Shown here: positions 12,071-25,555 of the stretch, piece after piece
How the letters are laid out: each line of letters begins with the position of its first letter
How positions within the stretch are numbered: the stretch's first letter is position 1
Origin: Acanthochlamys bracteata
Lineage: Eukaryota; Streptophyta; Magnoliopsida; Pandanales; Velloziaceae
Assembly (NCBI GenBank): GCA_019914995.1
Contig: CM034139.1
Span: 3,512,461-3,576,460 of the forward strand
DNA length: 64,000 nt
Reading direction: 5' to 3'
Notes under the pieces: generated by a model
Told to the model about the DNA's origin: nothing
Database searches by the model: none
Seen by the model: the letters and a program-made list of their open reading frames with translations, nothing else
Translations under genes and position numbers: made by a program

Positions 12071-13691
12071 CATTGCTATTTATAATTTTATAGTAATTTG
12101 CAGATTACAGGACGAAGCGATAATATAATAACTCGAAGTTTATAATCATCGCATGTGTCATTTTGAATCTTTAAATAAATGTAATGCTTGCTACTAAAAT
12201 TTCTGTGCCTAAAATTGATCTAATTCTAAGTCAAATTCTAAGTATAATTTTAATTTTGATTCAATTTAGAATTATAAACTTCTAATTTATTGCAATTTTT
12301 ATTCGGTTTAGAATTAAACTAAAAATGCGTTAAAATATAGTGAAGTTAGATATCACACAATAGTGTTACTATAATTCAAACATTAATATTAAGGATTCAA
12401 ATTCAATATCCAAATTATTAATATAAAGATTACAACTTACAATAACTTAAACAATCATTTATCGCCATAAATTCAAAATTCAATCAAATTAAACTAGAGT
12501 TTATTAAAGAAGATTACAGTTGAAGGGTTTAGCTACACATACTACTACGCACAATACAACGAATTAAATATGAGAGGAGAAAGCAAATTTGATTGTAACT
12601 CTCTGCAGCAATGCTCTCGATCCCTTGCTCATTGTTGCTCTCTGCGGCTCTTACTGAATTGGTGATTCTGTCTCCCCGTGGTGGCTATACAGCCCTAGAT
12701 TCGAGATCCCATACTACTGCCTTATTTAGTCTTGTTTATACCTAAATTCTCTCCAAATTTGCGAAGAAATTTCACTCGAAGTAAAAAAAATCTAAAAAAA
12801 GGAAGACTTTCAAATTTTGGAGTAGATCAAGCGAGTAAAGACTTGAGGGGGTGGAATTCCACTACAAGAGAGCACAACATTAGCGACCACCACGTTCGAC
12901 CAGCGAGGGATGGTGGCTAAAAAGAAGAAACGGCGACGGAAAATGAAGGTGCTAAAAGGGATCCCCGAAGAACTTCACTGAAGAGAGGATTCCCCGAAGA
13001 CAAGTATTGGTTTGCACCAGAGAGAGAGACATGCGAGGAAGATTTGGCAGGGCGAAATTTGTGCGGAGAGACCAGGTGAAGAAAAATAAAGAATCACTCA
13101 TGGATGAATAATGAATGTCGGGCTCTCCATACGGGGTAATCTTCTCATCTTTTTTCTTGGGCCAATAGATGTAGGTGGATGAATCTTTGAAAATTTTTTT
13201 AATTTTAAGTCCTTATTTCATCTTTTTTTTTTTAATTTTTTAATTTTTAAAAATTTTTATAGTATTATCAAATATTTTTTAAAAATTTAAAATATAAATA
13301 AATTATACATTATAAAATTATTTTATATATAATTTTTATTATTTTTAAAATAAAAAGTAAATATATTTTAAATATATATATATAATACTTTAACATCCCA
13401 CCAATAATTAATCCATTAAAAAATTTTGACAAATCCTAATCTAGCGTGCAAATTATATGCGACATTTCATTACAAAATTAACAAGATGAGTTCAAAGACG
13501 TCCCCAACAAATACGTACAAGACAGTGATAGCAGGGCTGAGGAAAGATCTATACAGATGAAAAATTATGACAAATTTTTTTTTAAAGCTTGGGAAAGATG
13601 TAATGGTTCATCTCATCCAGATAAACCAAACAATCCTGAGGCTTAGTAATGTGCCAAGTAGGACACTAGTATCTAACAACACTTTCATCAA
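12071..13691. other. Intergenic DNA upstream of Lhcb1
   Basis: 12130-12500 is AT-rich with no features. 12590-13110 is less AT-rich, with short open frames (for example 12732-12920) but no motif I recognise. 13190-13400 is a very AT-rich stretch resembling the local MITE family. The Lhcb1 promoter lies at the right end. Confidence 0.4.
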
Positions 13692-13768
13692 CCAATCAGA
13701 AATGCAGAAAAGGTTTGAAGTTGATAAGCTTTTCATTCCTTCTCCTCAAACGTTCTCCCTACTTAAAA
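13692..13768 (+). promoter_or_regulatory. Lhcb1 promoter elements
   Basis: CCAATCA at 13692-13698, a GATAAG (I-box/GATA) at 13723-13728 and a weak TATA-like TTAAAA at 13763-13768, in the order and spacing usual for light-regulated Lhcb promoters, about 80-150 bp upstream of the ATG. Confidence 0.5.
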
Positions 13769-13844
13769 CGCCCCAGACTCTCTTTTCTCAAACAACTACA
13801 CTTAACAAGCAAAGCAATAAACTGCTTCACTTACTTCAACAGCA

Positions 13845-14651
13845 ATGGCTTCCTCTACCATGGCTCTCTCTTCTCCTTCCCTTGCTGGTAAGGCGGTCAA
13901 GCTTTCTCCTTCCTCATCAGAGATTCTTGGCGAAGGCCGTGTTACAATGCGCAAGACTGTCGGAAAGCCGAAGCCGGTTGTAGCTTCCGGTAGCCCATGG
14001 TACGGCCCAGACCGTGTTAAGTACTTGGGCCCATTCTCAGGTGAGTCCCCGACCTACCTCACCGGTGAGTTCCCAGGAGACTATGGGTGGGACACTGCTG
14101 GTCTTTCAGCTGACCCGGAGACTTTCGCAAAGAACCGTGAGCTTGAGGTTATCCACTGCAGGTGGGCAATGCTCGGCGCTCTTGGTTGCGTCTTCCCGGA
14201 GCTTTTGGCTCGCAACGGAGTCAAGTTCGGTGAAGCTGTTTGGTTCAAAGCCGGAGCACAGATCTTCAGTGAGGGTGGTCTCGACTACTTGGGCAACCCC
14301 AGCTTGATCCATGCACAGAGCATTCTCGCCATCTGGGCATGCCAGGTCATTCTTATGGGAGCAGTTGAAGGTTACCGTGTTGCCGGTGGCCCTCTGGGCG
14401 AGGTAACCGACCCGTTGTACCCTGGCGGTAGCTTTGACCCATTGGGTCTGGCAGATGACCCAGAAGCTTTCGCTGAGCTGAAGGTGAAGGAGATCAAGAA
14501 CGGGCGTCTTGCCATGTTCTCCATGTTCGGATTCTTTGTGCAGGCGATCGTCACCGGAAAGGGTCCTCTTGAGAACCTTGCAGATCATCTCGCCGATCCA
14601 GTTAACAACAACGCATGGGCTTACGCCACCAACTTCGTCCCCGGAAAGTGA
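13845..14651 (+). CDS. LHCB1: Chlorophyll a/b-binding protein of LHCII type 1 (Lhcb1)
   Basis: Intronless 268-residue precursor of the main light-harvesting protein of photosystem II, acting in the thylakoid membrane. Residues 1-35 are the Ser-rich transit peptide. The mature protein starts at RKT (36-38), and Thr38 corresponds to the LHCII state-transition phosphosite. The trimer motif WYGPDR is at 52-57. Chlorophyll-ligating helices are visible around [16 protein letters not shown] and [14 protein letters not shown]. The C-terminus is [15 protein letters not shown]. The [10 protein letters not shown]-terminus and length of 268 indicate Lhcb1, not Lhcb2 or Lhcb3. The start gives the family's usual [11 protein letters not shown] beginning. 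The codons are more GC-rich than the surroundings, as usual for this highly expressed gene. Confidence 0.97.
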   Translation: MASSTMALSSPSLAGKAVKLSPSSSEILGEGRVTMRKTVGKPKPVVASGSPWYGPDRVKYLGPFSGESPTYLTGEFPGDYGWDTAGLSADPETFAKNRELEVIHCRWAMLGALGCVFPELLARNGVKFGEAVWFKAGAQIFSEGGLDYLGNPSLIHAQSILAIWACQVILMGAVEGYRVAGGPLGEVTDPLYPGGSFDPLGLADDPEAFAELKVKEIKNGRLAMFSMFGFFVQAIVTGKGPLENLADHLADPVNNNAWAYATNFVPGK

Positions 14652-16511
14652 AGTTAGCTCAATTAATTATTGTATAGATTCTGTATGACGCCAGAGATAC
14701 TGCAGTTGAAGTAGTGATGGCGGAAACATTGGTTGTACGATATGTGATATATTGATGTTAATTTGTTTGCACCTGTTACTTAATTGCTGCAAAGGAATTT
14801 TAATGTATGGCATTTTGTTTGATTCTTGATCAAAAATTCATCAAGTATTTTTGAGTATGTGTTTGCTAGCTATATATGACTTGGATTAGATGGTTTGTGT
14901 TAGTAATCAGCTCATAAGATCGTAGAAGGAACCCCTTAATCGTATTTCAAATACACGATAATTAAATTTTATTAAAAAAAAATTAAAAAGTAAAATTTTT
15001 TTAAAATAAATTAAAAATAGAGTTCAATTTTTATATTTAAATATTCTTTAAAAATTGAAAGTGAAGCTTAATTTTAATCTTTAAAATAAGTTAAAAGTAA
15101 ATATATTAGTTTTAAAGTGTAGTTTCTGAATTTAATTATATTTAAATATGTAAATTTTTCAAAATTTTAATTTTGATGAAAAAAATTAAAATTTTGAATA
15201 TTTAAAATACGATAACAAATGAGTTATAATTTATACTAGAGATCAATATTCTAATCCGTTAGATTATAAACTTTTTTTTATTTCACAATATTTATAATAA
15301 ATATTTTAGGAATTAAAGACGGATCGGGTGGAGAAAAAATTTGAGGAAAAATTTGATCTTTTTGATAAAAGAATGAGTTAGAAATTTTTTAAAAAGAGAA
15401 GAATTTGAAAAACAAAACTCAACGGTGTAAAAAGAATTTAGTCAAAAACAAAAAAAGCCCAAGAGCATGTTACTACGCATTATAAAGCTAGGGCCTTAAT
15501 TCAAATTGTTTAAGCTGTTCTGTTTCTTTTAAAATAAAAATAAAAAAGGTTGTCCTGTTGAAATTTGTTTATATTAGGTAATCCAGTTTCAGTACATAAA
15601 TAAAAAAAATTTCATCTAGCGCAAAAATAGAAGCACCAATTTGGTGTTCGGTTTTTGAAATATTAAAGTTGACCTTTATAAAACTAGATTACATTTCAGT
15701 CCACATATGCTTTGAAAATTAAGAAACTTAAATAATCCATCAAATATTATAGCCCGTAGAGTTTATTAACTTTTTACTTTATGTTTTTAAATTTATAATA
15801 TTTTATAAATCTTATTTAAAATTTTAAAAAATATAAATATATCACAAAATTACTATTACTCTTTTAAAATAAAAAATAAATTTTATTTTTAAAATATTAT
15901 TGTTTTAATTATTATTATTATTTTTATTTTATTTTTAAAAAATATAGTATTTTTTAAAATATTAATTTAGAATTAAAACTAAATTATACTTAATAAAATT
16001 TATATTCATAAAAATCTTTTATATTTTTGTAACGAAGTCATAATTTATAAATTTTTTTGAAAAAAGGATATCAATAACTTCTACAACTACTGTCGAATCA
16101 GGCTGGGCCTCAGAAAGCCTTTATGAAGCCTAGTTTCAGCCCTGTAACAACACATTTTTTGGGCCACCGTTGAATTGGGCTGTTCTTTTGCGCATTTTAA
16201 TTGTTCAGGTTTTCGCTTGGTAAAAAAATATTTTTTAGTTTAACAAAAAAACATTTTGGAACACTCCCTCAGTCCCTGCATCCCTTGATAATAATATATC
16301 TCTAATCTCTTAAACTGAAACGTACAGTAGATTCCCTGCAGCACCAACTTCTTGGAATTGGACAAACATAATAAACGAATACCACACTGTTGCTTGCTTT
16401 GCTCCCACTTCGAAGTAAACGAAGCAAAACAAAAACCAAACATCAACGTTGATATCTACATACATTCATTGCTGTACTCCACTACTACACAACTGCTAAG
16501 CGCTGAAAGTT
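14652..16511. other. Lhcb1 3' UTR and AT-rich spacer
   Basis: The first roughly 200 bases are probably 3' UTR. About 14940-16080 is extremely AT-rich, with long A and T runs and no coding signal, including a stretch at 15740-16030 resembling the local AT-rich MITE family. 16100-16500 is the upstream region of the X8 gene. Confidence 0.5.
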
Positions 16512-16517
16512 TTATAA
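16512..16517 (+). promoter_or_regulatory. TATA box of the X8 gene
   Basis: TATAAA 87 bp upstream of the ATG at 16599, a plausible distance for a short 5' UTR. Confidence 0.4.
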
Positions 16518-16598
16518 AGCAGCACTTCACGTTAATCCATTCTCCTTTGTCCTCTCTCTTCTATGTGACAACTCACAAGAAGGAACCGAAGAAGAACA

Positions 16599-17680
16599 AT
16601 GACAACAACTTCTCTTGCTTTTTATTGTGGAGTAGTGCTGCTGATGTTCTTCCTCAGTTCAGGTGATTACTTCTCTGATAATCAGTTGTTGTTCTGCTTT
16701 AATTTAGGTAGTAATATTCTTGCGGGCTATTTCTTTGCTGTAAACTTCACTTGTTTTCATTCTCAGTATTCTTAGATTGATTCATATTCTTGAAATTTTT
16801 TGTTTTTAGACAATAATTCTTTTTTTTTTTGTCTACTGTTTATTTGTTTCTGAGATCTATTAATATATATTCATTGATTAATCACAAAGATCTGAACTGC
16901 AATCAATGTTTATAAAATCCTGATTGTTGAGTTTCTTCTAAAGTTTAGCTCGATTTCATTAGGTTTGAAATTTATAGTCTAACTTATCTTATTGATAAAG
17001 AAATTTGTAGTCGTTAGAATGAATGATAATACTACAAACACTCGTTTGAGTATTCCATACAACTTGTTAACGTGTTCAGAAGTAATCATCTGAAAGTGAG
17101 GTTGCTTCAATTGTTCATGTACATATCTTTGAATCACATTAGTCTGATTTTCTACTAATTTTGAAAGCACTACTGACGCCTTGCTTTCTCAGGGAGAACA
17201 ACGGTCCAGGCACAGGTAAGCAAAAAACAATTCACAGTACACAAGAAACACTGCACATACACTTGAACTTCGACGCTCTCTCTAAACAAGGAGAGTTACT
17301 AATTGTAATGAATCAGTGACTATTGCTTTGTTGTGTGACTACAGAGAATTTGGTGCGTAGCAAAACCTTCGTCCGATGAAGCAACATTGCTCACGAACAT
17401 AAACTATGCATGCTCTCAGGTGGACTGCAGCACGATACAGAAGGGAAAACCATGCTTTTACCCGAACAATCTCATCTCACATGCCTCTGTAGCTATGAAC
17501 CTTTACTTTCAGTCGAAAGGCAGGAACTACTGGAACTGTTACTTCAAGAACTCTGGCATGGTCACTTCAACAGATCCAAGTACTTAAAGTCTATGCATCT
17601 ACTTGATTATTTTGGATTTGCAATCTTTCTTACTAGCAACAATTTTTCTTGCAGGCTTCGGTAGCTGTACTTATGCCTAA
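16599..17680 (+). CDS. Small secreted X8-domain (CBM43) protein, Ole e 10/PDCB-like
   Basis: Four coding exons, 16599-16662, 17193-17215, 17345-17579 and 17655-17680, give 115 residues with consistent phases. Residues 1-28 are a signal peptide (MTTTSLAFYCGVVLLMFFLS). The rest is one X8 domain: IWCVAKPSSDEATLLTNINY, then ACSQVDCSTIQKGKPCFYPN, and the end DPSFGSCTYA. The six Cys and the conserved Trp typical of X8 are present. These domains bind beta-1,3-glucan (callose). There is no Ser/Pro linker and no GPI tail, so it is expected to be secreted to the wall, as in Ole e 10-type minimal proteins. The tiny second exon (23 bp) and the short last exon are typical of this family. Confidence 0.85.
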
Positions 17681-18550
17681 AGTCCGAGTACTTGGAGGCA
17701 TTTCATGCTGTAATGTAGCCAGTTAAAGGGAACTAGAACAGTTTATCTGAATGAGTTCAAAGTACTTGTTTTCATTCACCTGTGATGTTTGTGTAGAATG
17801 ATGAAGTAATCTAGCTTTTCCAACAGAAATATTTTGTTTCAACTTGGACAGAGCTAAGCTCTTTTATCCGCAAGCTGAAATTGTTCAATGGTTCTTGAGA
17901 TTTGTCTAAGAGACATTGCAAACTATAGAACAAGTTTTATCTGCTATAAACTCTTAAGAGAAACAAGAGCATGAAAATTATAAGATTTTAAACAGCTGAA
18001 AAACATCATCAGGAAAAGTAAAAGACCAGTAACAACACAAGTTTGTGAAGGAATTAAAGAAATCTCAGATCAAGGAATCACTTTGAGCCGAAGAAACCAG
18101 TTTTTTACAGCAAAAGTCAGGACAAAAAAAATTTAAAAAAAAGAACTAAAAAACTATCAATGATCATGCTTTCAATAGACTCAACTCAAGCATAGAACAG
18201 GCAATGGAAAGATCGAAAAGGAAGTTGTACAGATAAAACTGGGCAAGAAAAGGGCCTGCGATTGAAACATTACTATGTAGTGAAATCCAGAACCTCTTGG
18301 CATCAAAGGAACCCCTGGGATCAGTTGCCATCTTCCTAACTCCATTCTCCTTAAATCTGGTAGCGAAGCAGCACTACAAGTTACAAACTCCCAACAAAGA
18401 TAACATCCCTACCTCCATTCTGTTAGCAAACTCAAAAATGTCGGGTTTCAAAGTTAACTAGCTCATGGTTCAAGCCTCCTCCCTAATTTACTTGCTTGGC
18501 CTTCTCCTTTACTTGCTAAATCAGCCGAACTGGAAGTGTCCTGTAGCGGT
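17681..18550. other. Convergent 3' UTRs of X8 gene (+) and kinase gene (-)
   Basis: The two genes are tail to tail. No further gene is seen. The conserved-looking C-terminal codons of the kinase family continue out of frame in 18460-18550 (see the kinase entry). Confidence 0.5.
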
Positions 18551-21091
18551 TCAATCTCCATGCTTTCTACGGTTTCTCCGGTCCTGATTAAAAGAAAGAT
18601 TCATGATAAGCAGTATACATAAGTATACATTGTTCACAATAAATATGTACCTCACGGTAAGGGACTTCATCAGCTTCTAGCATACGAACAACCTGACCCA
18701 TCTTAAGTCTTTTTTCTGCATCTGGATCAACACATCTTAGCGCAACCAGAAGGGCCCGTTTAAGGGCACGTGTAGCAGGTTTCACCTCTACGTCGGGATC
18801 AACAACTTCTTCTGCTCTTCTGTTGGCTACCATCATTTTTAGCCACTCCACTAGATTAACCTGTTAAAGCCAAGAACATCAGCTGCAAATTACTTGCTAG
18901 ATAAGAACACAATTCTTTGAGACATATATAGGAACAAAAAACAGGGACAAGCAAAAAGATGGAAAAGAAGGTTCTACAAATTCTTAGAAATTCTAGCTGT
19001 AGATTAGTAATCAATACCTCATTTGCTGCACGACTATAATCTACAGGGTCCCTGCCTGTAACAACCTCCAATAGAAGGACCCCAAAACTGTACACATCAC
19101 TCTTCTCATTTAGTAAACCTGTATTTGCATATTCAGGTGCAACATACCTAAACGACAAAAGCATATTCATATAAAAGCTTTTCAGTGAAAGAAAAGGAAA
19201 CACCCACGTAATTGTTACTTTGATAAAATTAACATCAGGAGTACCCGAATGTTCCCATCACCCTAGTGGTAACATGACTTTTGCCGGAACCTAAAAGTTT
19301 GGCTAATCCAAAATCAGAAATTTTGGCATTGAAGTCCTCATCCACTAAGATGTTGCTTGATTTGATATCTCTGTGAACCACTTTTGGTTCTATTGCTTCA
19401 TGAAGATAAGCAAGCCTGCATTGGGTTCAACCATGAGCTTCAAAATTACATTCCAAAGATCTGAAATGACCTGTACAGAAAGAAGAGCACTAATATACTA
19501 ATCTTACGCTTTTGCAGTGCCTAGAACAATCTTCATCCGAGCTTCCCAAGTAAGAACACCTCGTTGTCGCATTGCTCCATGCAGCCACTGCTCTAGGTTT
19601 CCATTACTCACATACTCATATACAAGCATCCTGTCATGAATTATGCAAAAATTAAATAAACTGAGCAAATACTTCTACATCAATTTGAGAAACCTTTTCT
19701 GAAACCATGAGTTTTTAACCTTTTTGAAAATAATGTAAGCTTTTGTTTTACCTAAGTGAAGAGTTGGAAGGACTGCGTATTGATATTCTAGCCTGGTAAT
19801 GGAAGGGAAGTGCAATAATACTAATAAGAATTACAGTGGTCAAGTTGCATGCAAACTGTAGAACATCTCACAGTTTTGCAAGGAAAAGATAAACAGGAAA
19901 TGTGAAAAGGTTCATGTACATTATAGTGGCTGATGCGTGCAAACTGTGAAATATATAAAAGCTTACATGTAATACACATGAATTGTGCATTGGGTTTGTC
20001 TAGATGATAGTAGTTACTTCGTCTGCTCTAAAACCATAATGGAAGTCCTCCTGAGTCGCAACTTTATGAAGTAAATAAAATGTTCTCTGTGATAATTTTA
20101 ACTGTTATTAATAGGAATATAACAAATAGGGTCAGAATTGATGGATATTAATTATGTAAAAATCGTCTTTTGCTACGTCTTTCCGAAAACCACGATAGAC
20201 ATAAAAATAACAAATAGGGCTTTAAAGTAAGTGCTAACCTATGAATCCCTTCAATGCAATATCCCAAAAGCCGAACCAAATTCTTATGCCGAACATGCCC
20301 AATTGCTTCTACTTCCACTCTAAATTCCTTTTCAGCTTGCCCCCTGCACAAACAAACATTTATTGCTTAGCTTAGCTGCCCAAAGATAATAGCATCCACA
20401 CTCTACCTAGAAAAACTTACATATTATTGAGAATCCTTTTGACTGCAACCTCTCTACCATTTATCAACAGCCCTCGATAAACAATTCCATATCCCCCCTC
20501 TCCAAGCACGTTCTCTTTTGAGAAGCGATTAGTGGCATACTCGAGGTCTCTAAGAGTAAACCAGTGACCCCATCCCAGATGAGAAAACTCCGGCAAACCT
20601 ACCAGAGGAGAGGCAGACACAAGCGAGTAGGGGGAATGCGGCTTCCTTGCATGTCCGGAGCTACCTTCCTCCCCAGAATGTGAGCTGCCACCTCTTTCAG
20701 TGTGGAAAACTGAGCTACACTGGCTTATATTATCAGCTTCACTTGATTTACTCAGTGCCAAGTGCATTAGCATCTTTTCAGAGTCCTTATCACTCGACTT
20801 CTGTCTTAAGTTGTAGTGGGGTGCTTCTCGTTCATGGAAACTCTGAGCTAAACTCTGTCCACCGACCCGGTCTACAGTAATTTCCTTGGAAACATTGGGG
20901 ATCTGGGTTAGCGGAGATTTATCAACTGGTCTCCTTGTCTTCCTTCGAAATATTGCCCACAATGAGAGAATGGCAAGGATTAAGAATATGAGCACACCAA
21001 TGCAGATGCAGATCACAACCCATACTCTCAAACGAAAAAATGCAGTAGGCTTCATTAATCCAGAATGAAGAGTATCATCACCGGACGACAT
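18551..21091 (-). CDS. Receptor-like protein kinase (At2g42960/At5g18500 type)
   Basis: Membrane Ser/Thr kinase without a large ectodomain. Coding exons on the minus strand: 21091-20421, 20343-20239, 19630-19508, 19415-19245, 19147-19018, 18860-18651, 18583-18551, giving 480 residues. A single transmembrane helix lies at about 23-47, followed by an RRKTRR stop-transfer motif and a variable Ser-rich segment. The kinase domain has the glycine loop [10 protein letters not shown] (196-205), VAVK Lys218, HRD Asp316 in [13 protein letters not shown] at 334-336 and the [20 protein letters not shown] motif. All catalytic residues are present. An acceptor-like CAG just before the ATG suggests a 5' UTR intron. 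Oddity: the last exon reads [10 protein letters not shown] and stops, whereas the family usually continues with an SMEIE-type tail. That tail is present in another frame just downstream, so a small indel has changed the C-terminus, or the sequence has an error. Confidence 0.88.
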
Positions 21092-22500
21092 TTTTGCTAC
21101 CTGTGTCATACAAACAAGTTTTTTTCAGTTCTGGTTTTCGGATCTTATCAACTCCTGAGATTCGCAAATATTGCTTCCATGAAACAAAAAATAAACAAAT
21201 AAATAAATAAGCGAACTTACTAAAAACAACCGCAATAAAGTATAAAACTGTTAGATAAGTTTGAAGAAATGGCAACACAAGAATGCCCTGCAGCCAAATT
21301 TTGCTTTCCATATCAAATTTTAGGCTGTCATGAGATAGACGTTTGCAAGAAACCCAAACAATTGTGAAACCCAAACAATTCTCGTTTGCAAGAAAAACAA
21401 AGAAAAGGAAAAAAGAAAGGATTTGTTCTGCCAATTGCTTTACAGCTATAAAAAAAAATCGTTAAATGCAAAAAGAACGTCAAGGTTCACGTGGCATCTC
21501 GATCATCAAAAAGAAAGTATAAGAAAATTTTTTAGCAATTTTGGTGCATAACAAGATTTCCGAGGATCACTACTTCATTGACGATTGTTAAAACCCAAAA
21601 AGATAGAACAGGAGTAGATCAAGAAGTTAATGTCCAGCTATGTTTCTAACGATCATTGTCAGAAAAGAAAATGCCAATACTCTCACAAATCAATCGCCAG
21701 TGAAGCCCAATACTTCAAAATCAGTCACCACTGTTGACAAACATCTAGCACAAGCGAGAATCATCAGCAACCAATCAAGATTTACATCTAAAATTGCAAA
21801 GTCTGACGGCAGTAAAAAGAGGTCACTTAGCAGTTCGGTCCAGCATTTATGGTTCTGTTCATTTTGTTGAAAATTTAAATTGGTGATGAAACAGATCACA
21901 TAATAAGTTACCTTTTTGCTGATTTAATCCTTGCTTCTTATCATCAACGAGAAAAACACAACAGTCTGAGTCAGGAAAAAGGGGATTTTGTAACCAGTCG
22001 GAATTTTCAACACATTGGTTAGAACACAGAAGAGTTCCACCACGGAAGAATCCCCAACTGTGGAACTGAAGCAAAGGAGTGGCTTTCAAGTAGAGGTATG
22101 CCCCTACTCAAGCTATGGGCCCAAGCAAAAGTAGAACAACTAAAAATTGAAAAAATATCAAGAAAAAACAAGAGAAATGGAATATTAAGAGAAAATTATT
22201 TGTTTTGAACCAATTCGGAAGCAAGAAAGATGAAACTTCTTTTCAAGCAAGATCCTTCCTTGAACCTCTCGTTGAAGTTTGGGTTTCACTCAGAATAAAT
22301 GAGAACGATGAGTTTTCTTGATTTTTCTTTTTAAGAAAACAAGTAAAGAAAAGAGGGAGCTTTGTTTGCAATGCAGGAAATGCTAACAGATGGATAGAGA
22401 TAGTAACAATAAAAGAACAGGGAAAGAAGGATGATGATGAATAGTGAAGGGAAAGCAAAACAAAGAAGAAGAAGAAGAAGAAGAAAGGCAACTCAAGTGT
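21092..22500 (-). other. 5' UTR and UTR intron(s) of the kinase gene
   Basis: No coding signal. A TGACACAG acceptor directly precedes the start codon. The upstream end has a run of GAAGAA units on the plus strand (TTC on the coding strand, about 22465-22482), common in plant 5' UTRs. Transcription probably begins near 22500. Confidence 0.45.
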
Positions 22501-25500
22501 TTTGCATTCAAAGCCTGGCTGGGAAATTGAGGAAAAACAAAAACATTAATAGTTAATAATTATTTTCTTCTCATCAAGCCAAACTTTTGAAGATATCAAT
22601 CAATTAATGAAACAAAACAAAAATGAATTATGAATTTTTTCTCATTAGAGAAGAAGGCATGTCATGGCAACGGCAATGTGTTCGTGGTCAACCCCTCAAT
22701 GACAAACTCCCAAAAAAATCCAGCTTGCAGGACTGCGAAACGTTCATTGACCCTCCTGGCCCTTGTTCTGCGTTGCCTGCATTACAACAACACTGCTACT
22801 TTATTTTTAAAACAAAATTCGTTTTAGAAAAATTTTAAAAATAAATTCAATTTTAATATTAATTACAATTTAAAAATAAATTTGAAAATTTTTTTGAAAG
22901 AAAATGAGTTTAATGCAAAATGAATTTGAAAAGTTTGGGACTCAAATAAAGATCTCGGATGCTTTTAGGATCGTTTATAAAATAAAATTTTTTTAAATGA
23001 AATACTTTTATTTTTTTTTAAACGAATTTTATTTTTTTATTTTTAAAAACATAATAAAAATATATAATAAAAAATTTTATTACGTTAAAATTTTTTTATA
23101 TTATCTAAATTTTTAAATATTTATAAAATATATATTCAAAAAAATAAAATAAAGAAAATTTGCAAATATTTATGCCAAACGCCAAACGCACCCGTCGTTG
23201 TTATTTGGTGATAAATTAAGGTAAGATCCCAAGAACACCTACCTACTCATTAACTCTCTAAGTAATAACAATAATAACAAGCATAAATCAAAGTACAGTA
23301 TTAAAAGTCATACAAATGTAATGTTTTAATTCTTACAACCCACTTATCAGATTAAACGGTGATTTATAATTGCTTATAACAAAAAAAACTTTGGTGAAAA
23401 AAAAACTTTTGTAATGTTTTTGAAAAATAAATTTGCTTATACATATAATATATAATTTATTAATGCTTTTTAAATATTCTTAAAATATGTATAAGTTTTT
23501 TTAAAAAAATAAAAAATGAAAAGATATGAAATAAATCACTTCAAGTAATGCCAACAAGCTTGGAATGTGCATTTAAAAAAATTCATTTTTAAAAAATTAT
23601 TTTTAAAGAGTGAATTATAAAAAATAAATTATTATAAATGAATGTAGAAGATATCCAAAATTATTATTTAGGCTAAAAAAAGGTTATGTTTAGGTGCAAA
23701 AAATTACATCTTAACCTTTCAACTGCAACAAAATTTTGAATATTCTATCTCTTATTTAAATTTAGATAGCATTAAATGATTTGATTAAAAAGATATTTCT
23801 TCTCATTATTGCATTAAAGATATAATTAATTTTTGATAAATGACGAACTTCTCAAAAGAAGTAAAATAACATAGAAATTTGTCGAAGAAAAAGAATTTCT
23901 CATTTCAAGATTCGTCCCCTATGCACTTCAAAATCTTATTAACCTAACTATAAATTAAACATTTCATGCTCAAATTATTGAAATTTTTTTGTGAAGATAT
24001 CTCAATTTCACTACCCTACAGAAATTTGAACTTTGAAGGTAGAATTGCATACTCAAAGGACATATTTATCTACAATATAAATTCAATTTTTTCACAAATA
24101 AGTTTACTTTCAGCGCAATTTCTAAATAAAATAAATATAAAAAGTTAATCAGATATTTCGCTAAAAATTTTATTTTAAAATTAAAAATTTATTTTTAAAC
24201 TCATTATTAATGTAAAGTAAACATATTGTCAAATTCTTTTCAAATTCTAAACTCATATTTTATAAATTTATTTTTAAAAATTAAATTTAACGTTAGATAA
24301 ACACATCTAAAAAAATATTTTTTTAAAAAATACAATCGACTATAATAATATCTTTCTTAAAATTTCTGCATACAGAATTTGTAATTAATACTTGCCTATT
24401 TAAATGATGTTTTTGTTATGAAATCATATTTAATTTTAAATTGACTCTTGATTAACTAAACTAAATTAAAATAAAGTGAACAAGTAATAGACTAAAAATA
24501 TTTAAATGTAGGTCAAAACACATGATGAGAGTCCATTATTGAACTCAAAGAATAAAACTTTTTAAACTTTATTTAGGGTCCCCATTTGTCACATGAAAGC
24601 TGCTATAAATCAAATTCCTAAAAACCAAACACTAGATCTCACTACACTAATAATATTTACACTAATAGTTATCTAATTACCATTATTAGATTAAAATTAT
24701 TTTAAGTTATGGGTCCACAAATTTTTTTTAAGAAAGTTGTAATAGGCATGGTTAGCGCTTTATTCTTGTTATTGCTAATCCCCAACAAATCACAAGATTA
24801 TCAAGAGATTTTAAATTTTTAATAATCAACCCCTTACAACATTATTTAATTGTGGCCAGAATTTATTTTTTTCAAAAAACGAATTTAAATTTTATTTCAA
24901 AAATAACAAAATTCATGGTATAATTTGTATAATTTATATTATTTTAATTTTATATAGTTTTTAATATTCTTAAAAAAATTATTAAGAATAATAAATAAAA
25001 TAGAAGAGTAAAATAAAATAAAATACTTTGCCAACATGCACTTACTCCTATCAAACTAAACAACACTTGCTTACTTTTATAATTTATTTTTTTAATTAAA
25101 AAATCACTCAGCACTTCTAACTACACATAAATATTATATTTTTTCTCAAAATATAAATATAAATATTATTTACATTAAATTATTTTAAATTATTTATATT
25201 TTAATAACTTCACTCTCTCTCGCTGCTTCGGCTCCTTCTTTTCTACTTCACTATCATTATTGTATGATTTATTTTCTTTTTGTTTTCCTTTTTCCTTTCA
25301 AGTGATCTGAACGGGTATTTATTCCCTGCGCACACTCAACATATCATCAAACATGTCGTTTACTTTTTATTCCTCTTCGCTTAAAAGTTTCGATTCGCAT
25401 GCGGATTGCTTATGAAGAACATATTTGAGCGTGTAAAAATATTTTTTACATTAAAATATTTTTAAAAATAAGTTAAATTTTTTTATTTAAAAAATAGTAA

Positions 25501-25555
25501 TAGTAAATAATAATGAAAAAATAAATAAAATGGAATCTAAATGTGCTGCTAAACT
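22501..25555. other. AT-rich intergenic DNA
   Basis: Promoter side of the kinase gene, then about 3 kb of very AT-rich sequence. One copy of the local MITE family is recognisable (22961-23194). The short open frames here look like chance. Confidence 0.5.
22961..23194. mobile_element. AT-rich MITE family copy
   Basis: The left end has AGGATCGTTTATAAAAT and the right end CCAAACGCACC. The interior is a near-palindrome of AAAAATAAAATATTTTTA-type runs shared with the copies at 51116, 51881, 52181, 60538 and others. Confidence 0.5.

Noticed and set aside
12732..12920. 62-residue open frame in less AT-rich DNA
   Set aside because: Short, basic and low-complexity at its start. No family match.
14014..14588. 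Long open frames on both strands inside Lhcb1
   Set aside because: They are shadows of the codon-biased Lhcb1 reading frame. Their translations have no family match.
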